From Amaurobius ferox (taxonomy: Eukaryota > Arthropoda > Arachnida > Araneae > Amaurobiidae), in NCBI GenBank assembly GCA_951213105.1, contig OX578134.1, positions 138,345,793 through 138,409,792 on the forward strand: 64,000 bases of DNA, written 5' to 3'. Position 1 is the first letter of the stretch. Each line of letters begins with the position of its first letter. Position numbers and translations under genes: made by a program. The notes under the pieces were generated by a model, which made no database searches, was not told the origin of the DNA, and worked only from the letters and a program-made list of their open reading frames with translations. Of the stretch, positions 58,853 to 64,000 are shown in pieces.

Positions 58853-59932
58853 TCACTTATTCAATTTGTACCTGTAAAGCATAGTTTCAAGACATTTTGT
58901 TAAAAAACTTAGGACAACACTTTTCTGGATCGCACAGTTATATAGTTTTATTTACAGTTACATATTTTGTTGCAATATATTGTTCACTGTATTTACATTT
59001 TAGATTTTCTACTTTATTTCTTGCTCTGTCACATTTATTTTTAGAGGTATTTTGAACCTAAAAGTCTATTTTCCATAGTTGATCATGTCACTCACTCATT
59101 AATATGTCCTTAAATTTTTCAATTTTGCATGCTTTCTGAAACTGTTATTTTGTAAATTCCTGTTTCATAAGAAAATGGTTTTTAACAGGTGATATTCTAA
59201 ATAACTTCTTGGTTGTATTCTTTCTACTATATAGAGAGTATAGTACAAAATAAAGCACTTTAGTCTTTGTGGATGGATTTTAATAAATTTATGTAGTCTT
59301 ATAATTCGGAATAAATCTCTAGATTGCAGAAAATATAATTTTATGGACTAATTCTAATAAAGTACAAAGTTTGGCATTTTCAAATCTTTTATGCTGGGCA
59401 TCTTTGTTTGATGTTTATTGTAGCAATAGAAGAGATGTATAGTTATATGTTGAATGTAATATGCCAACAGTATTGACATTTTGTTTATTGATTGATTAGA
59501 CCAGTACGCATCTCAGTATTTTCAAAAAATAAAATCTGTTATTTCTTAATATTATGCATTGTGTGTGTTTTAAACTTGTTTGTTGTATTTTGTTTATTTT
59601 CATATATCTAAATATCTGATAATTGTCAATTTCCAGGTTCCAAAAACAATTCTAACTAGTTTCTAGAAAATTTAGTTTGGAATAAGTTCTTGGGAATATC
59701 TTTTAAGATTTCCAATGGATGACAGATCTGTTTATGATTAATGGATTTTTAATACATATCCATTATGCTCCCTGACTTAAAATTGCTGAAACTATTTGGT
59801 AGGTGAAAAGGGGAATTTTTTAGATAGCATTTTTATGTCTCTGATTCTCGGGGATAAATGTGTATCAGCAATTGCAGAATACTATCAATAACATTTTTAT
59901 AAATAAGGTTTTTTTTTTATGTCTAAATCATA
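58853..59932. other. Intergenic spacer
   Basis: AT-rich, nothing recognised. Confidence 0.5.
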
Positions 59933-60078
59933 CAGAGGGTGTTTGTTCACACATTTTTGTAATGATTTTGACTTTCTCCATGAATTAAATTTAAATAAAA
60001 AAAAAAAACCTGACTGGCATCAAATCGGAATAGGGTTTAATTATCGTCTGCATCATTAAAAATATTCTTTGCTTTGAA

Positions 60079-61076
60079 ATGTCGCTAGAAAATAAACAAT
60101 GGATCAAAGGCTATATTTTTGTGCTTTCCATAGAGAAATACTCTTATTCGATTATTAAAAAAAGATGTGAAAAGCATGGTTTTAATATTTCTACATGTAA
60201 ATTACGTTTAAGGCCCTGACCGTCCGACCTACCAGAAAGGTGTAAGGTAACTGTTTGGACGGCTGGGAAGTGCCACCTAATTTAGATCGGAACCCAGTGG
60301 GGGGAGGCATCCACAGAGACCGAATCCTCCTTCCTCTACCACCAACCTCTCGGAAGGACTTATGGATCCACTTGTTTAACGTGATCGTACTCCGCATGAA
60401 CACGGTGGCAGTTGTGGCTGTGTGCAAACCACCGGACTACCACGCTCGTAAATTAAGTGGCATAATTAATAAAAAAGGAAAGAAACATCAAAGTTTACAT
60501 TTGACTGAGAAAAATGTAAAAAATGCATACCCAGCAAAGGTTGGTTTAGAGAAAACAAGGAAAGTTTTGGTAAAGGTTTTATGGTTATTGCTGGATTCTC
60601 TTATAACGGAAAACTTAAAATAAAGAAAATAGAAAAAAATGTCAAAATTAACTCTGATTACTATCAGAAATATGTTTTAACACCTGTTTTCAAAAAAGAC
60701 ATTCCATCACTTTATCCAAACAGTCTTCACTGTGTTAAGTTCCATCAGGGTAAGGCTATCAGCTATACCTCTAAATCTACTGCTATATTTTTTGAAAAAA
60801 ATTAGAAATGAAACCGGAATTGAGACTATTCCATTTAAATGCATCCCACCCAAGTCCCCTGATCTGTCTCCTATGGATTACTGTGCATTTGGCCTTCTAA
60901 AACAAGCTCTTTACAAGTGGCATCCCAAAACATTGGATGGACTCTGGAAGATTGTGGTGGAGGAGTGGAACAAAATCAACCTCAATATTTTAAGAAAAGC
61001 TCTTTTATCTTGGAAAGCAAGATGTAATATGATAGTTCAACAAAAGGGCTATCAGATTGAACATATTAGAAAATAA
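60079..61076 (+). pseudogene. Tc1-like transposase, disrupted
   Basis: ATG at 60079 opens MSLENKQWIKGYIFVLSIEK and a helix-turn-helix segment KRCEKHGFNISTCKL. A SINE interrupts it at 60205-60447. Beyond the second target copy the frame resumes as LSGIINKKGKKHQSLHLTEK. After frameshifts come KKIEKNVKINSDYYQKYVLT, FKKDIPSLYPNSLHCVKFHQ, CIPPKSPDLSPMDYCAFGLL and IVVEEWNKI. The DDE/D domain is recognisable, but the second catalytic Asp, expected in FHQDKA, reads Gly. Two frameshifts, the Gly and the SINE each inactivate it. Confidence 0.88.
60205..60447 (-). mobile_element. SINE copy inserted in the Tc1-like transposase
   Basis: The inverse of the 19747-20036 SINE: the shared body includes 'gaccgtccgacctaccagaaaggtgtaaggtaac', 'ggaacccagtggggggaggc', 'accaacctct' and 'aacgtgatcgtactccgc'. 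The tRNA-like head is shortened and no (TTG)n tail remains. Identical gtaaatta lies at 60197-60204 and 60448-60455. The plus- and minus-strand ORFs across it are by-products. Confidence 0.88.
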
Positions 61077-61144
61077 AATTCTTATCTTTGTTTATATATA
61101 TATTTTTTCAAAAGCATTACAAAAATGTGTGAACATCCTCTGTA

Positions 61145-61839
61145 ATTTAAGTTTCACACCCATTTATTTCCATTATTTATTATTTATTTTTTACTGATGT
61201 AATTAGGATGAAATTCATCATGGAGTAGAGTGACAAATTTGCATTTTGTGAAGTCTGTGTTGTTACGAACATATAAAATACCCTCACTTTCGTCTCTGAC
61301 AGAGACCAGGACCTTTCTTATGACATGAATAGTTATGTGGTAAAGTTCCGAAGGGGAGTTACCAGATTTGGCGATTTTTCAAAAGTTCAAGAAACACCAC
61401 AAAATAGCGAATATTCTACGAGATATACGAAAGATTTCTAGAAGTTTCCACAGAGAATATATAAAAGGAGTATAACTCCGTTGGAGGGCAGTTGACGTGA
61501 TACGAGCTACATTGAACTGTGACATACATTAGTCTTTTGAGAATATTATTGACTGTATTGTGACATTAGTGGCACAGTTAATTGCTGTTTTACTGTAAAT
61601 GACAGTAATTTAGTGATCCTCTGAGATAGTTATTGAGCTATTTGCTGTATATTGTTTCTGTTTACACTGTGCTTGTAAATAAACATGTTAGTTATCTAGA
61701 AAACTCACTCCTGACACCAATTTTGTTATGATATATCATCTGAAATTGTGGGCATACGCTTAGCATACAAGAATGAGTACAAATTTCTGGATAGCATTTT
61801 ACTTACAAGCACAATGTAAATAAATTTCCTGCATTAAAT
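61145..61839. other. Intergenic spacer
   Basis: Less AT-rich than its surroundings at 61260-61700 (for example 'gacagagaccaggacctttc', 'aactccgttggagggc'). This could be a fragment of a retroelement LTR, but no pair or protein was found. Confidence 0.4.
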
Positions 61840-63100
61840 AATTTTTTTAGGTTTTATAATAGAAATTCTGAGCATATAGATAAGGTTCAATATCCTGTTT
61901 TTGTGCATATTATACATTGACAGTTTCAATCGCTCCTTGGAGCAATTTTATTTCTTATAAATCATAAAAATTTGAAATTGTGGTAAAATTATTTATCTCA
62001 AAATATTTCAACGTATTACATTTTCTACATAAAGGAATTTATTTAGGTTCTACGGGAAGAAATCTGAGCACATGGATAATGTTCAAAAACCGTTTTTCAT
62101 AAATTTTGCATCAAAAACTTCAATCGGTCTTTAGAGGAATTTAATATCTTCTAAAACCTTTAATTCTATGTAGTATCGTTACAAAGATATTTATCTCAAA
62201 ATTTTTTCACGTGTTAAAATTTATAAATTAAATAAATTATTTAGGTTTTTTAAGAGGAAATATGTGCAGACAGATGATGTTTAAAATCTCATTTTTGAGC
62301 ATCAAAAATTTCAATCACTTATTACAGAAATTTAATATTTCCTAAAACTTATAAATTTAGTATTGTTGCAAAGGTACTTATCTTGAAATTACTCCACATT
62401 TCAAATTTCCTACTTATAATCCTGTATTTAGGCTTAATAAGAGAAAATCCGAGGACAAAATCCCTGTTTTCATGCCTATATTTTGCATTGAAAATTTCAA
62501 TCCCTCGTCAGAGCAGTTTGATATTTTATAAATTATAAAAATTTGGTAAAGATATTTATATCGATATTGCTAAATATATAAAATTTCTGCCATAAAATAA
62601 TTTATTTTGGTTTTATAAAAGAAAATCTTAGTACATAATGTTCAAAATCCTGTTTTCGTGCTTGTTGATCATCGAAAATTTAAATCTCATTTACAGAGTA
62701 ATTTTGTATTTTCTAAAATCTATAAAATTGGTATCATTGTAAACGTATAGTTCTCAAAATTGCTCATGTGTCAGATTTTATCAATTAAATAATTTAATTC
62801 AGTTTTATAAGAGAAAATCTGAGAATACCGATAGTGTTCAGTATCCCGTTTTCATGCTCATTTTTCGAAAATTTCAATCGCTGTCAAGAGTAATTTAATA
62901 TTTTCTAAAGCCTTCAAATGTAGTATCGTGATAAAGATATTTATCTCAAAATTACTTCACATATAAAATATTCTTAAAATACTTTATTTAGGTGCTAAAA
63001 CAGAAAATCTGAGCACATAGATAATGTTTCCCGATAAAGAATCCCGTTTTCGTATATATTGTGTATAGACAATTTCAATTGCTCTTCAGAGGAATTTAAT
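61840..63100. repeat. Satellite-like array, seven ~190-bp monomers
   Basis: The phrase 'ttaggttttataagagaaaatctgagcacatagataatgttcaaaatcctgttttc' recurs in varied form at about 61848, 62042, 62240, 62428, 62605, 62796 and 62988. Each is followed by 'aaaatttcaatc-ctc-tcagag-aatttaatatttt' and 'tatttatctcaaaat'. Spacing is 177-198 bp. Monomers are diverged and the array abuts the dispersed repeat at 63100. Confidence 0.88.
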
Positions 63101-64000
63101 CTATATAAATAAAATTGAAAATCTGTCTGTCTGTCTGTCTGTTTGTCCCATCATCACGGGAGAACGGCTGAAACGAATTTGATGAAATTTTGTGGGTAGC
63201 CTAGAAATAGCCCCACTTAAAATTTAGTCCATGTTTGGAGTTTCCACAACCAGTGGTTCTCGAGATATTAGTGAAAAACGAATATTTCGTTTGTCTCATC
63301 ATCACGAGAGAACGGCTGAATCGAATTTAATGAAATTTTGTGAGTAGCCTTAAAATAGCCCCCCATAAATTTTGCCCAAGTTTCGAGTTTCTAATACCAG
63401 GGGTTGTCGAGATATTAATGAACAAGAAAGATCAATCATGCATAAGCATTGATTATGAAACACTTTCCAACTGAAATGTAATTTCATTTAAAAATTTCTA
63501 AAATGTGATTCATTCAGTGGTAATATCTTTTACATTATCACAGTACTACAGTAATTTATTATACTTAAATATTTAAAACTGTATCGAAATATAAATCATC
63601 TGATTCTTTATGCAAAATCAATGAATATTTCATTCATATAACTTGTATTCCAGACTCCAGAGCTAAATAATTTTGTGTGAAAAAAATTCAGCAATTCTTA
63701 TGTAATTCATCTTACAATCGCTTGAGATATTTGCATTCTGCATATGTTAAAATTAGGCTTCCTTGAAGAAATAATAAAAGTTTAGGGATCATTTAAAATC
63801 ACAACTATTGTAATTGCATAGGCACGGAATTTAGATACACAGATAATACACAGATAATATATATGTGTATGTGTATGTACTCAAAGTATTGGAATCGTGC
63901 CGAAGATCGGAACTCGAATTTTCAAAGGATCTACACGTTTTGGGACTTCTAGAACACGAAAAAACTATTTTTAGGAAGACGTCTGTGTGTGTAAGGGTGT
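63100..64000 (+). repeat. Composite dispersed repeat at the window edge
   Basis: Begins tctatataaataaaattg and a tgtctgtc run like 8085-8290. Its 'cacgggagaacggctgaa' block is duplicated (about 63156 and 63303). From about 63430 it continues with the left-arm sequence of the inverted repeat at 20508 ('aatcatgcataagcattgat', 'gactccagagctaaataatttt', 'gtttag-gatcattta'). So the two repeats belong to one larger mobile unit, cut by the window end. Confidence 0.7.

Larger units (their letters stand above)
59933..61142 (+). mobile_element. Tc1/mariner element with TA target duplication
   Basis: TIRs CAGAGGGTGTTTGTTCACAC on the left and, read inward from the right, CAGAGGATGTTCACACATTT. Both run on to 'cacatttttgtaatg', and TA lies on each side (59931-59932 and 61143-61144). 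A transposase pseudogene fills the interior and a SINE is inserted in it. Confidence 0.92.

Noticed and set aside
58592..58884. Two overlapping ORFs with Gly/Cys/Val runs
   Set aside because: Low-complexity translation of a (GT)n/poly-G tract inside the pogo-like MITE.
60191..60623. ORFs of 78 and 122 codons around 60.2-60.6 kb
   Set aside because: They run across the inserted SINE and its junction with the Tc1 transposase pseudogene.

Overview
This is an AT-rich metazoan genomic window, almost certainly from an arthropod. One host gene is recognisable: the C-terminal half of a flotillin-1 (reggie-2) orthologue on the + strand. It is spread over seven short exons (1315-51481) separated by introns of up to 14.7 kb. 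The exon peptides read most like insect/arthropod flotillin-1. With tRNA-derived SINEs, many hAT elements and abundant Penelope-like debris, a chelicerate such as a spider is a plausible source, but that is inference. The N-terminal SPFH exons lie upstream of base 1.

Layout. 1-4046: end of an intron, exons A and B, and one intron. 4047-18782: a 14.7-kb intron packed with transposons. These are a 2.4-kb hAT element carrying satellite monomers (5496-7941), degenerate tandem repeats, a decayed Ty1/copia element on the minus strand (about 9832-16594) split in gag by a 2.9-kb hAT-type element, and a GIY-YIG endonuclease remnant of a Penelope-like element. 18783-24902: exons C and D, with a SINE, a 2.4-kb inverted repeat and a satellite array between them. 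24931-27115: a 553-bp GC-rich foldback element 28 bp from a splice donor, then a 1.37-kb hAT-like element. 28743-28880: exon E. 30923-33667: a hAT element with a truncated transposase. 34888-39698: a three-level nest, in which a hAT element contains a tRNA-Ser-type SINE whose (AT)n tail contains a Penelope-like element with an intact 696-codon reverse transcriptase ORF. 40828-40992: exon F. 42099-43528: a four-copy, roughly 355-bp tandem array. 45372-45846: two short hAT MITEs. 51452-51481: a nine-codon last exon. 51482-64000: 3' flank with a pogo-like MITE, a dead Tc1/mariner element split by a SINE, a seven-monomer satellite array and dispersed repeats.

Flotillin-1 is a scaffold of the inner face of membrane microdomains, and the exons here encode its coiled-coil, EA-rich flotillin domain and C-terminus. 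Every splice junction called keeps the reading frame. Nothing else in the window looks like a functional host gene. I found no convincing unknown multi-gene system. The most informative signals are the nested insertion, the endonuclease-less CxC-type Penelope-like ORF, the foldback element beside a splice donor, and four degenerate ribozyme-like motifs tied to Penelope-type sequence.
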